DNA of 64,000 bases from Anastatus disparis (taxonomy: Eukaryota > Arthropoda > Insecta > Hymenoptera > Eupelmidae): positions 4,402,001-4,466,000 of the forward strand of contig JAFFSR010000237.1 of NCBI GenBank assembly GCA_017163975.1, in the 5' to 3' direction. The notes beneath the pieces are model-generated. The model saw only the letters and a list, made by a program, of their open reading frames with translations. It was not told the DNA's origin and did not search any database. How positions within the stretch are numbered: the stretch's first letter is position 1; every line of letters begins with the position of its first letter. Below are positions 11,785 through 25,812 of this stretch, in pieces. Made by a program: the position numbers and the translations under genes.

Positions 11785-14700
11785 AATTTTATTCAGAGAA
11801 ATAAAAACTTAAAACTGAAAAGATTTCGAGTTTCCAATGATAATCACGATTTCTCCACACGCACATTTACACACGAATATCAAACATACACACAAAGTGA
11901 AGCACACACGCTGAATTTCAGGAGTTTCAAACCCGTTTCATCGTTTCACAAGAGAATATATATACATAAGCCATTGCTTTATATACCTTCCTGTCTCTTG
12001 AATACCAGTTATAAAAAAAAGAGAAGTGCGTGGATTCTTACATTATTCTTTTCTTTTTCCTTTTATCTTATTTTGGATATTACAAGCAGGTGCATCGTAG
12101 CGATAAGGACTAAATATATATATAGAGAGAGAGAAGAAACCTTTTGGATATATCAATGTGACCACTATAATCGCTTAATATATAAATGAGTTCAAGAAAA
12201 ATTTTGATAAAGGAGCATAAAAATTGTTTATCTTTTTTAAATATCGCTGATGATTATATGAAAGCTATTTTTTTTCTTTTTAATGGTGGTTGACTTTTCT
12301 TGCTGTTGTTTACGACAAGGCTCATAAGATTTCAAATTAAATCGAGTTGTGTTTAAATTGGTTTACGTATTTAACAGGTTTTTATTTATAGAATATTAAA
12401 AATAACTTATGTATATGTATATTTATAATACAACAATAAATACGTATCACATGGGTTTAAAAAATTATTTCTTAATTAGCTCGACTTTTATTTTTAATTT
12501 CAAAACGTTAATAATGCATTATACAACAAGAGAGTAAAGTCGCATATTTATCCCGCGAGTCGTAGTGACCCAAGGAAGAAATTGACATTGTGTAGCAGTG
12601 CTTTTACTTTCATTTAACCATAGACACTTTATTAGCGGGCCTTTATATAATTGTAGGGGTATCAAATACTAAAAATAATCAGCCATGAAATAGAAATGAA
12701 AAAATCAAAGTTAGGAGAAATAACTGACCGGACAACTTCAGATATAAAAAATATACCATAAATGGAAATGTATATTATCAAATTATTTTATTCAATATAA
12801 ATAATACCAATGTTTATATGAATTAATTTAGAAAAGTTTAGAATCTTCATTCATTAAAATTTTATAAATTTTTAATGAATCTCAAAAGATTTAAATTATA
12901 AATGTTATTTGATAATTATCAAATGTTATAATATACAAATTTTATTCTTTTAAATAAAAAAAAGATGTTAATTATTTAATTTGAAATTATTTTTATTTCC
13001 ATAATCTACTTTCTGTTTGAGAATAATTAGCTAAAGAAATATAGAATTAATGAAATGGGCGTTACTGTTGAGTAAGAAGTAAATTAATAAAACGTTAAAT
13101 TAATTTTTAAAAATTTCTGCAATAAATTTTATTTTTTACGATCGATCAAAATTTACAGAAAAAAATAACCAAAGTTCGAGTTAAATTTTGTGCAAAACAG
13201 ATTAATCTGTAATTGTTTGAAATAAACGTTAAATTTACTTTTCTCTTCATAGTCAAATTATATTTAATCAAATTTAACAAAAATTTTCATGACTCTTTAA
13301 TTTCTCTTAATTTTTTAAATTACATTGTTTGTATCATCTTTTTTTTCTGTTCATCCTAATTCACGTAAGCAAGTGGAAAAAAAGAAGCCGCAACAAAAAT
13401 CACAGCTTCTGCTTGTTATAAGATACGACGCTACTCATTTCGAGTGTGTATCCATTTCTTTTATCTCGCATGAGCGCGTCAAATCTAATCCCATGCACTT
13501 TCATCCCGTATAATATGCATACCAAGATAAAATATCGTTCCACCACGCGCACACACACGCATCATACATATATCTTGTACTTTTCATATAAGCTTAAAAA
13601 AAATGGTAAGATAAAAAAGAAAACGAAAAAAATAAATGAATCTCTTGCAAAAGTGTATGCGTTATACGTTACTTTACTACGCACAAGAAAGCACTTTAGT
13701 TAGCAGAAAGTGTGCGCGCTAAAAGAATATGAAGAAAAAAAGGCTCTAATTTGAAAAATGTACAGAAAATGCATATCCACTTAAGTTTGATGTATTATAT
13801 GAATATACATATGCACGTGTGTGTGTATATATATATAAGTTTATTGCGCATCGTTTATTTTTTTCTTTTTTTTTTCAAGTCGCATTCCGTAGAGAGAGAA
13901 CCAGCTGAGTGCAGCTTGCAAAAAAGATGATTCACAAAGATGATTTTGAAGAAGTTGACTTTGGCGTAACAAAAAAGTTACTGTACCGTGGGCTCTTGGT
14001 GGTTTCTGATTAAGTTTCTTTATACTGGTAGTTTTTATATATTTTTTGCTGTTCTAGTTTGATAGGATTATAAGGTCATAAATTTTTTTTGTTGTTTACC
14101 GCTAACGCAGTGAATATAATTCAGCTCAAGTTGGATTCTCTTATAATAACTTTTTTTAATAAATATAATCAAGCTGCATAATGGAAGAATACTTTTACCT
14201 TAAGAAAGATGAGAATTATTGTTTTGTAAAAGAAAATTATGAAATTTTAATTAAAATCCGTATAAATTCCTTGAAAAGCTAAGACCGTCGGAAGACAATA
14301 ACAGTCTATTTGCAAAACTCATCGTTAAACTTTCACGGGCAATGGTATTTCCAAGCTAATTATTGCTGTATTAAATGCTTGAATAAGCATTTTAACATTG
14401 AACTTTTAATGAGTATTATTTCACTGCTGGCTTTCAGCGAATATAATATAACACAAAAGTTTCATTATTTTTTTAAATAAAAAAAGAAAAATAAGTACAG
14501 ATCTTTGAACGCAGAAATTGATTCGTTCAATCACGTATGCAAAATAGTTTATTAAAATGATTATAGGCGATGTATGAACTATATTCATTTGAAAAAGAAG
14601 AAATTATTATTATTATTAATGCTTGAAAGAAGGATAATGTTATATTTATTAACACTAATAAATCGATATCTCCATAAAGTTATTTTTAGTCTATTATGCA

Positions 14701-17700
14701 TGTTGTGTAGCGTATTGAAAATCATGTGACCTAATTTGATTCTTCATGATATTAAAAATTGAAATTAAAAATTGTTAAAGGAAAGAAAATAAAATAACTT
14801 TTTTATAATTAAAAATAAACACGTTGATCTTAATAAAAAGATAATTTTAAAAAAAAAGTATTTAATTTAAAAATATCAGTTTCAGTTGATAAAATTTCAT
14901 TAGATAAAAAAAATAATAGTCCGACAATTGAAAGTGAATTTATTCATATAGTTTTCACCTTAACTCGTTATAGCCAATAATATTCAAATTGACAATCGTT
15001 TTCAAACGAAAACTGAATTCGAAACGAATGAAAATTACGGAAATTACTTTTGTGTGCTTCATACGCACATCGCACACACGCATACAGACACATGTCATCC
15101 TACAAACTTCGATCCTATCGACAAATGACGCAGAATTGAAATTAATCGAGACGATCTTTTATCCATCTCCCTCTCTCACTCTATCTTTTTGCAGTTATGA
15201 AAGTTTCCGACACAAAGAATGAAAAAAAAAAAAATGGAAAACAGAAACATCAAAAAATCCATGTGCTCTCTTCTCTTGTTTTATATATATGTGTATATAT
15301 TAAATGACGACATAACAAAGAAAAAAAAAGCTTATATACACATAGCATAATATACATCGCATCGAAATCTGCATCACTAACGAGCGCGCATCAATGAGTG
15401 TCGCAATTGACACACACTCACACAGACAATCTCTTCTTTCGCCAAGTCGTAGAATATTATTGCGCTTTGGTATTTCTTTGCCTGACGTATATATATATAT
15501 TCTTCTTTTATCTCGGATAGTTGTTTCTTTCTTAAATAAAATTTCAAGTATTTTTATTTATTTTTTTTTCATCATGACGAATCTCATTTGATGGTTTTTC
15601 TTTTTTTTTTGACGTATTATTTGTTTCTTTGATTTTTTTCGCTCTCAAATTGTTTGCTATACGTGATTCTGAAGTGGCTGATCTTTCTTCTTTTGTGATG
15701 CTTTGATTGGAAATTCTCTTCTCTATGCCCCCCTTTCACTTCAATATCTTAACACGTAAAATTGAATGCCTGTCTATTATTCACTATTAGGAGTTATTAT
15801 TGACCATAGAAATAAGATTTATGTAATGATTTAGATAATAATGGGTTTCAATCGAATTGAATTGTACTATTTGATAGAAATTTCTTTTGTTATATTATAA
15901 ATGCTAAATATAGTATTTCTTCGGTTTTTATAAAAAAAAAGCTTTATTGTTAAATGATTGTAATTTATAGTTGTCTTGTAATCATTTTTATTAGGCTGTT
16001 ATTTACTAATAATCTTGAAAATTTGACTTAAAGTTAAGTCCATTTATTTTGATGAAATTATATTCCCTTTATTTTGAATTTTAGTACAGTTTGCAACAAC
16101 ATATTTTGTCAATCGTATAACCAATTATAAATTAACGTTAATCATACCATTAAAATATTCTTACGTAATTTATCTAAAAGATTATTAGTCTTTTTCTCAT
16201 GCGAAGTTCAGTTTAATTGAATAACAATTTTCTAAGTACCACATTACAAAGTATAAACACGATTTAACATGCAAGAACTGAACTATTATCAGAACGAAGA
16301 AGAAAAAAAAATACTAAACATCCGTTAATTATCTATTGTTTATATTAAGAATAATTACGCACGTACTAAAGTTACTTTTATTGTTTCATCAAAAGACATT
16401 TTCTCTTATATTCAATTATACAACGTTATATAATCAATTTTTAAAATTAAAAAAAAAATTCTTTTATTTCAATGATTTATTAAGTTAAAACAAAGGAAAA
16501 CTGAATATTACATTATTTTATTTTATCATAGATAAACAATAAATCAATATCATTCAAAATAAATTTTTATTTTTTTCAATTATTTCCAATCGATAGAATA
16601 ACACTTTGCGATAAATTAAAAAAAAAAGTTAAAGAAATAAGAAAAAGAAAAAGACAAGAAAGAACGGAAATCATAGAATCAAAACCGCCTACACGTCCAA
16701 AGTCTATAACAGTCGCACGTGCGTGAAAAGGATAATCGACTCTAGAATCGAATGTCGATACTTTCTAGACATCCCTTATACCAATATGAATGAAATTTCT
16801 GTTAAAAAAAATAAAATTTTTTATATATAAATTTTCTGTATTAACTTTTAGGTTATCTATACTATGTTAAGAACATTTAGATTTTTTGATAATCTTCAAA
16901 ATAGGATAATAAAAGTGATATCGGTAAAGATAAAAGTTATCATTTTGAAGAGGCGTATAAGTAAGGAAAAAATATTAGCTTCAAATTTTACCATTATAAG
17001 CATGAAGTCAAGTTATATTATTATATTTTTAATAAAAATGATTAAATTTATCGGGTATTATCTGCAGAAAATAGAAAAAATTTAATTATAGATTCAATTT
17101 AAAAAAAAGAATTTCCATTCACAGATTCAACAAACTTCATGAAATACTCTTTCACTTCAATCGTCTCTTCAATGCAACACTTCGATACAAATTTGTAAAA
17201 CACGTACTTAGAAATTTCTTTTTCTCCAAGCCGAATGTAGAATCACCCACGTACATTTATATTCTATTGTAACGTTTAACGTTCCTCGAGCAATGGACCA
17301 GAGAAATCGATTATCATGACTCAAGAAAAAAAAAGTTTCTTTAATGTCCCTTATTGAGTCAATACCATAAAATTATTACAACCGGGGGATTTAGGCTTTA
17401 CAAATAAATCAATCAAATTGACAAAAGTTGTAAAAAACAGAAAAAAGGAATAATATAGTTTGAAAACTTTGATCCACCAAAGAAACAAACTATGATACTT
17501 CAACTTTTTTTCTTTTCTGTCATCAAACGATCTATTTTCCAGATGATGTATATGAATTTAAATTTATTAAATAGAATTTTTTCAAAATAGTTGATAAATT
17601 TAAAAACTTTTCTATCTAAGCAAATATCCAACATTTTAGAAAGTTTCATCGATGCACTTTCACACCCTACGTATATATTCACCTAAAAAGTCATGAATTC

Positions 17701-18999
17701 TATTCTTCGCATTTGTATACACGAGAAAGAGAGAGAGAAACATCGTGGCGCCGGAACAAGATCGCGCGTTACGAGATCGTCTTCTCTCTCGGCGAATGTA
17801 TAGATCTCTTAAAGAGTAAAAAGGAAAAAAGAAAAAAAGGAAAGAGAAACGAGTGAGAATGGCATATATAAAAGTATAGAATAGAAAAGAAGAAAGAAAG
17901 TCGCGCGGTGTGACGAGGTCAGGCAAACTGGCGCCAAATACAGAAAAAGAGTAAAAAGTATACGAAAAGAAGAAAAAGAAAAAGAGAGACTAACCAACGA
18001 CAATAGCATCTCTCAAACACACGTACACATAAAACGATGGATAAGGCGCCACGCAATTTTCATCCCTCAATTTTACTCTCCTGCTTATAGCATAATATGC
18101 AACGTATAAAATTTGGCTTTTATTCCTCCCAATCCAAATGATGTATATAAACCTTTTTTGCTTCTTTTTTTCTCGTCGGATATTTTCGGAAAATGAAATT
18201 TATGGCAAGTAAACGAAAGAAAGAATTATATTTATACAAGAATCGGTGCTTAATGTCGATAACGATGATGTTGATAATATATCGATTAATTATTATGGTC
18301 TTTGGTGTATGGAAAGCGTACAACAAATTACGATTTGCACAATCGAATTTAAATTAATAATAAACGATGTATTAAGTAAGAGTCGAGCATAAAAACGCGT
18401 AATAAGCAAAAATAAAAGTTGGCGTTTCACGGCAGTTTAAAATACTTGTAATGAAAAAAAGGCGCACATACATCACGTGTAGTAAAAATTTTATTAACTC
18501 CTTTCGCAAAAGCAATTCTTATTTCTTTTTTTTTTTTTCTTCTCGCTCTTAAGTCTTTTCACACGGTGTTTCCTATTCAACGCGAAGATATTACGATAAG
18601 CAAACATAAGTACATTTAATATTGTTGAAAAGCTCGTATTCCGCATAAATGGAATGGTATTTTTTCATTTAAAATTAAAAGAAGAAGAAAAAATTTAATA
18701 AAATTAACAAAAGAAAAAGTGGTGGTTAATTTAAAACTCTCCATAAAATAAATATGAAACAAAATGACTGATTAATTCGATAAAAATTAATATTTAGTGT
18801 AAAAAAGGTCTACCTTTTGAAGAGAGTCGTTCACGAGGCAAAAAAAAACATTTTTCACCCACCTAATTAGCGAATAAATAGCTTGACCCGATAATTAGCG
18901 TCTATAAATTTCATCCTTCTTGGCATCGTATATACGAAGCAATTCATCGATAAAAAAAACACACACAAGAGAGACAGAGACACAGTGAAAGAAGAAGAG
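11366..18999. other. Gene-free AT-rich region
   Basis: I see no exon with both splice sites and a family motif. The content is AT-rich sequence with microsatellites and short GA- or CT-rich patches (for example 17720-17990). The longest open frames (11782-12189 and 13446-13703) are low-complexity. It may be intron of a longer Gprk2 transcript or intergenic. Confidence 0.6.
11733..11780. repeat. (TA)n microsatellite
   Basis: About 24 uninterrupted TA/AT dinucleotides. Confidence 0.95.
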
Positions 19000-19039
19000 G
19001 AGAAAGTGATCCCCAACGTTGTATATAAGGTATATAGCG

Positions 19040-19660
19040 AAAACTCGTTCGTGTATATATATATATAAACGTACAGAAGAGAGAATAAAAAGAGAGAGGG
19101 AGAGAGAGAAAAGATATAGGAACGAATGAACGAACGAACGAACGAGTGAGCGTGCAACTTCCCGGAAACTCGTTACTTGCCTTCGTCGGATACCTAATCG
19201 CCCCTATGGACGCTTCTCGTCGTATCGTCTTCTTTTACTCTCTCTCGGTGAGTATTTTTTTTTTTTTAACTCCCTCTCGTTCAGTCATCGTTAAGGGGCA
19301 AAACCTTTCTCTTTCTTTCTCTCTCTTGCTTACTTTTTTATATATCTCTCTCTTACTCTTTCTTTCTCTCTCTTGAGTCTTGAGAAGAGTTTTGAAAAAA
19401 AAAGGAAAAAAAAGCAAGGCGACACTTTGCGGCAACTCAACTTTAACGAGCGCTTATACTCGATGCGATTTTGCGTGCGATTGCCTTTGACGACATACTT
19501 TGACGACGATGAAGCGCCGGCAAAAGAGCTACACAGCTCTCCTCTCTCTCTCTCTCTTTTTTCTCTTCTTTGCTCTCTTTTTTTTAAGCTTTGTGTTAAA
19601 GTAACGATGCGTAAAAGTAGGGATAGAGAAATGAGGATGAAGAGAGAGAAAGAGTAATTA
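19040..19660. promoter_or_regulatory. GA/CT-rich promoter-like segment
   Basis: Dense AGAGAG and TCTCTC runs, four GAAC tandem units at 19130-19147, and a less AT-rich core (19440-19530). In insects such GAGA-rich DNA often marks nucleosome-depleted promoters or enhancers. There is no defined gene nearby and no TSS evidence, so the role is speculative. Confidence 0.25.
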
Positions 19661-21624
19661 GAAGACAAGAGATTAGAAGAACAATGTTTCGATGTAACAG
19701 TTCTTTTATTCTTCTTTTTTTTTCATCACGTGAACTTGAAGCAAGAATAATTTCTGTGGATTTACAACGTTTAATAGCGTAGTTAAGTTTATAACGATTT
19801 TTTTTTTAAATTATGGATAAATTTTTTAACGCAAAGGAAAAGTTATTAAAATTACCCTCGAGCAAGGAAGCGATAAATTAGTTATTTAAATATGTACCTT
19901 TTTAATTTTGTTCAGAAAAGGTGTATACTCAATGTAACATTAACATGGAGTAATTACTGTAATAATTTCATCAAATTTAAATTAATCTATTTACCGGTAA
20001 AAGCAAAGCTAAGTGGATTTCGAATAATAGAAAAGTTTTCATCAACAAATAATTAAGTACACTCTCATCCTTTTAACTCGCCCTCTAAAAATAATTTATT
20101 TCGAGGGATAATCAAATTTTGGCTTAAGTAAAACCACACGCAGTGAAGTACATTAAAACATTAGCAGAGAAAAGAAGAGAGGCCTGATAAACATTTTTTC
20201 TTTTTTTTTTAACCACTGTAAGATGTATTGCAAAGAAAAAAAGATGCCATAGTACTTCACAGAAACCGAAATCACTAAAAATAACATCTAGTTACGAATG
20301 TTCTTGAGAAAGAAAAAAAAAATTTTTTTTCAAGAGATTAAGGCTTTCTATAGAGCGAATGATGAATAAAAAAGATTTTGTATGACGTAAACAAGAAGTC
20401 AGTGTTATATATTGGATAAGGAAAAGATTATCTTTGAAGTTTTTCCCTTAATAAAAGGATATTATAAAAGAAGTGAATGAACCTATTCTCTTGAAATTTG
20501 AATCTTATAACATTTTAAAGTTATAGTAACTTTTACTTATTTTTAAGTTGGAGAATAAAAGTTTAAGAAAATATTGCGCTTTAATGTTTATAGTAACTTA
20601 TTTAGAAACTATTTTTTCAATTCTACTATAAAAAAATGTAGTTTACAGTACCTATAATTGCGATTTCATAATAGTTAAGATTATTATATAAATAAAACTT
20701 TTAGAAAAGTGTATTTAATTTTCTACAGCAGCAATTAAAAACTGAAAGTCGGTCTAATTATTTAATCTTTATAATTTTATTTCATAACGACTAAATAAAC
20801 TAAACTCCTGAAATTTTTTTAATGAGACGAGCTACTGTTAACCAAGTAAAAGAAACGGAACGTCAAAGATAAATTTTTCTCTGCTTTTCTTAACAACTGC
20901 AATATATTTTTACAATCAAACTGTTTGAAATAACAAAAAGATTTGTTTTTAAAACAATAAAAAATTATCGCTAATATTTATTTAACGAAACATAATATTT
21001 AGCAAAACTTTAAAGTATTGATAAAAATTCTACTTTTCTCGCAGCACTGAAACGTCGGCATATCGAAAATTGAAAATAAAAGAAAAAAAAATGTTTTACC
21101 TCACATTTTAAAATTACCATTTAATCTGATGAATTTAAATTAATGAATTCAACGTTGGAGTTGCATATTTGAAATAACCATGAACTATATGAGCAGAGTA
21201 AATTTTCGCAAAATTGGATTAAAGAAAATATGTGGCTCAAGCTCGCATAAATTTCATGTTAATTTGAAATATGTAATTTCGAGTTTAGTCCGTTTAATTT
21301 AGTGATTAATTCCGAAATTGCGTGTGCCAAAAACTTGTTTCTTTTTTCAATTTTCGATTATGATAATTTTCAATAACTGTGTGTAATTAATGTAATGAAA
21401 GTTTTAACGGATTAAAATGTTATTAAGTGTACTATTTTTGTAATCAAGGTCTTGTAAATATGGTTTTTTTTTTAATTGAAGATTTTTAATTGCATTAAAT
21501 AAGTAAAGTTAAAATGCATATGGATCATTCCAACAAGCTTTTAAATATTATATCGCTTCTTTAAGATATAAAAGTACTTAATAGAACATAAATTTGCCAA
21601 AGTTATAGACCATTTAATGTGCAA
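19661..21624. other. AT-rich, no feature
   Basis: I see no gene. The only notable structure is a poly-A/poly-T palindrome near 20302-20334 (CTTGAGAAAG followed by A and T runs and ending TCAAG). Confidence 0.6.
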
Positions 21625-22251
21625 TATTGTAACTCAAAATGTAAGTAATAATTTTGGATGTAACATTTCTTTTTAAAATTAGCCAAAATTTGAATATTAG
21701 TGTTAATTAGTTTTTGATTTACTTTATCATCTTGAAAAAACGTTTAGTTCACTTGATAAAACGTTAGGAAAATTTCTTAAAAATTTTTCCTATTTTTCGA
21801 TGTTTTTTTGGTGATTGTCAATATTTCTTCAAGCGCATAATTTATCAAGTTAGAAAAATTCATCTTTTAACGCAGAAAACGCCATATATGCCATCTTCTA
21901 CGTTAAATAAATACATTTTTCTGACTTTGCGAAAAATACGCTTAATGAAACGTTGACATTCTCTGAACGAAATTGAGAAGAGAAACTTTTGAGACTTTTT
22001 CTATTGTGTTTAACTTTTTACTTTCCTTACAAATTGTATCAAAATTGGTTCGTGCAAATAAAAAGGATAGGGATTCCAAATTCGCATTTTTCAAATAAAA
22101 AAGGAAGCTTTGAAATTGCAAAAAAGCAATATTTTTCAAAATTTGTTCAATATTCGACAAAGTAAACTAAATGCCTTTTTAAAAATTTTTAAAAATTTTA
22201 AACACAAACGAATACTGGAAAAAATTACTGCTTACATTTTGAGTTACAGTG
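21625..22251. mobile_element. Terminal-inverted-repeat element (non-autonomous DNA transposon candidate)
   Basis: The ends are matching inverted repeats of about 31 bp. The left reads TRTTGTAACTCAAAATGTAAG and the right, on the other strand, CACTGTAACTCAAAATGTAAG; both continue into a TAATTTT motif. The 0.6-kb interior has no transposase frame. The outermost bases have diverged and the target duplication is unclear. Confidence 0.55.
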
Positions 22252-22606
22252 TGACAATATTAAAAATGCTCAATAGTTAAACTTCAAATGTAAATTCAAA
22301 TAAAAAAAAATTTAATGAATTAAATAAAAATTAAGTAAAAATTAATATTTTGATATTCGATAATTTTCAGTAAAAGAGATCTGAAATCATGATTTAAAAA
22401 AATCATAACTTTGGTTTCTTTTGAGTAATGTGCTATCATATTTTAAAATAACAGAAAAACAAATAATTTCTCATGTGGGCGTAATTATTAAAAATATACT
22501 GAAATAATCCACATAAATTATCGTTTGCTTATTTTTGTTTTATTTTGATTTTTTTTTTAATTGAAGCAAAATAAAATATTATATACATTGTGCCGAAACT
22601 CCACAC

Positions 22607-22808
22607 CATTTTTTTTTTTTAATTATTTTATTTAACGTCGCTGTATTTGTGATATGCTAATTAGCGACGGAGATCATCAGTATGATTGTGAACAAAGCAC
22701 ATGAAATGTACAGTGGTGCTTGTATAAATCAGCCAAGAGCGGGACTAGAACTCGAAACCTCGAGATTACGAATCCATTGCTCTACCGACTGAGCCACTGA
22801 CGACCTCA
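22607..22808 (-). mobile_element. tRNA-derived SINE, copy A
   Basis: Read on the minus strand, a tRNA-like head (box A TGGCTCAGTCGGTAGAGC, box B AGTTCTAGTCCCGC) is followed by an unrelated body of about 100 bp. The body ends in GTCGCTAATTAGC and ATACAGCGACG, then an A-rich tail (poly-T at 22607-22620 on the plus strand). The anticodon position reads CGT here but CAT in the other copies. It is the same family as 38938, 48291 and 55286. Confidence 0.85.
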
Positions 22809-25800
22809 GTAATTTTATTTTAGAAAATCCTTTATGTTTGGTTAACGAAAATTTATGACAATATATTCTAAACAAAAGAGCCTTATTGTTTCAAATAACA
22901 ATAACTTTATTTACACAATAAAATAAAAGCACAAGCAATTTCTCAGAATACACGTTCCATTCATTTTAAAAATCAGTGAGCCACGTGGATTTAACAATTT
23001 TAATCAAGTCCACGCTTTATACTTCAGAATCACGTATCATAAGTTCTATCTGCTATTCAAAAAATGTCTTTGTTTTTTTGAGATTAACGTCATTTGCGTA
23101 TACGCCTCCTCTTGCGTAAGCTCAAAATTTCGGTATGTAACGGTACAATATAAGTACGATTCTTTTATTTTTTTTTTCTTCTCTCACGACATTTAATATG
23201 TATAATATAAACTTATAAATACACGCGCACGCATACATACATACGAGGAACTACATTAGCAAAAATAAAAAAAAAAAGAGAAAAAGAAACGAAAGAAAGG
23301 AAGCAATGTTATACCAGCAAAAAAGTAAGAGAGAAAGAAATAAAGAATAGTAATGTACGTGCCCCCTTGGGAGAGAGGAACGAGGAAGTACGCGCGCGCG
23401 TCACTACTGTATGGGCCTCTTATATGCTATATAGCATCTCTTTAGCTCCGGTGTGTGTCCGGCGTGTGCACGCGCCTATACATGTGTATGTGTATTTGTG
23501 TGTGTACATACACATACACACGGTACAGAGAGGAAACGAATGGAGACGGGAAGACGCTGTGTAATTGTGTGAGTATTTAATATCATATACATGTGATACT
23601 ATCTTATGTTAAGGTGTAAGTAAGATACGTGCGTATGCAAGGAGTCATGATTGTCGGAGGCTCGTCGACAAGTTGAGATTTTTCTTCTTTTTTTTTTTAA
23701 AGTAAAAGAACCTGAGAGCCTTTGTTTGTTAAAAGAATACGGCAATATTTTCTCATCATGAATAAATAAATTTAAGTTTTTCATTAAAATTTAAAATTTT
23801 CTTAAAGGAAGAATTCGATTTCTTTTATTATTGGATTAATAAACAAAAAATGAATGCACATGATTTTGAATATTTGAAACTCGAAGCGTAATTTAATAAA
23901 TTAAATTTATGAATATTTTTTACTCATATAAACTTCTTATTAAATAAGTTAATTAGAAAAATGTTTAATTTAAAAATTTTTTATGAATCTTTTAGTTGCA
24001 CATAATGAAATTTTTTTCAAATCTGAAATTGAAATTACAAATGCAAATTTGTAAAAGTTTTATGCAACATAAGTAAGATGAACATTTTTTTTATGTGTAA
24101 AAAATTTACTAAAACTTAAAAAAAAAAATTTTTTTTTTTAAACTTTACTTAAAAAGTTTCTTTTGAACATCAAAAATAAACGATGCCACAATAAATCATT
24201 CAATTAGGCCTAGTAAAGCTATATGATTTCATAAAAAAAGATTCACGTATACACAAGACAGGAAAGTACTACTTCTATTTCAATTTTTCTTGAGTTTCCT
24301 CGTACAACAACAGCAGCAGCAGCAGCAGCAGCACACTTGTTTTCAAGTTATTTGCATGTGTCATCAAAAAATTTGCGGTTTATAAAATGCGTCTCATATC
24401 CTTTTACATTAAAACTGAAACCGCTCTTTCAGTTATTTGTTTTTCAAATTTTTAAAAACTTGCTACTTAAGCAATAAATCGCTATGTCTATCAACAAGAT
24501 TCTTTTTCAAACGTAAAATATTATGAATTTCGTTGAATAAATTTATAAAATTTTTAATATTTTATTACTTCATTAGTTAATTGATGTTTTCATTTCAAAA
24601 GTTACATCTTCAAGTAGAAGAAAAAAAGTATTTCAAAATATTGTTACTTTTAAAATATATGTTGCAGACGTAAATATTTTTGTATTCGATAAAAGTTATT
24701 TTTGTTTTTATAAAAAAAGACTTCGATAAAGAAAAAAGTGATTTTCTTTTAAGAATGGAAAGGTCAGATTAGTTTTTATACAAATTTATAGAATAGTTTT
24801 TATACATATTTAATGAATCTAATAAAAAAAATGTTGAATTTAAATTTAAAATTATTATACTTTATTAATCACTTAAATTTTGAAATTTTAATTTTTAATT
24901 AAAATTTTTCATTTTAATTTCATCTATTGAATAAAAACTTAACACTATTTTTATGAAAAAATTTGTTCAATTATAATTAGACTTTATTAATTATTTCATT
25001 TAATTAAGATCATTTAAAAAACTAATTACAATTGATATATAAATTAAAAATAAAATTTTGAGATTATTCCAATTATTCATATGGTAATAAATTTGCTCCG
25101 AGCATGTAAAATAAAATATAAATCTATTATTGCTGCGTATCTATTTTGACAGGTCTTATTTCGATAATAAATACTCCGAAAATTTTCTGTATTTATTTTT
25201 GGAAACCTTTGAGTCACATAATTTAATTTCTTAACGCTTAGTACTGAATAAAAAAAAGGATTTATTTATATTAAAAATCAGACTTTTTAAGTCATATTAG
25301 TAGAAAATTTCCATGTTTTCGTATTAAATTAGTTACCACTTCACAAAGGAAATTTAAGTTGATCTTAACATCAAACAAAACGGTCAAAAATATTATCGTC
25401 AACAATAACTTAAGCACACAAACATTGAATTATGTATCTATAAAATTATGTCAAATAAAAAATGTTTAATTCAAAAAGTACATAAACGGCGTATTGATAA
25501 CAAGAGCTAGTTTTGTATTCGAGAGAAGGAAGAAAAAATCTGAGACTTTAAACAAGCCGTATCTACTTTTGTATAGAATAGGCCATCTTTTCTTGACTTT
25601 TCCTCTTCTTCTTTTCGTGTCTGACTATAAATCCTCAAGCTAAAATAAATCAAGCGTTCTATACCTATCCTCTTCCCTCTCTTTCTTTCTATCACTAAAA
25701 CTTAACGTTTAGGAAACACTGACTCCTCCAAATCCACTTTCTTTTCGTATTAAGCAATGTATATATAAGACTCGAAAAAAAGGGAAAATTTCAGTTGCAC

Positions 25801-25809
25801 ATTCCAATT
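22809..25809. other. AT-rich, no gene; one CAG microsatellite
   Basis: No supported gene. A stretch around 23360-23560 is GC-richer, with CG runs and self-complementary TGTGTACATACACA sequence. A CAG run lies at 24308-24333. Confidence 0.55.
24308..24333. repeat. (CAG)n microsatellite
   Basis: CAACAA followed by about seven uninterrupted CAG units. It is not inside any supported reading frame. Confidence 0.9.
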
Positions 25810-25812
25810 GCA

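Noticed and set aside
11782..12189. 135-codon plus-strand open frame
   Set aside because: It begins in a TA microsatellite, is composition-driven, and has no domain or splice partner.
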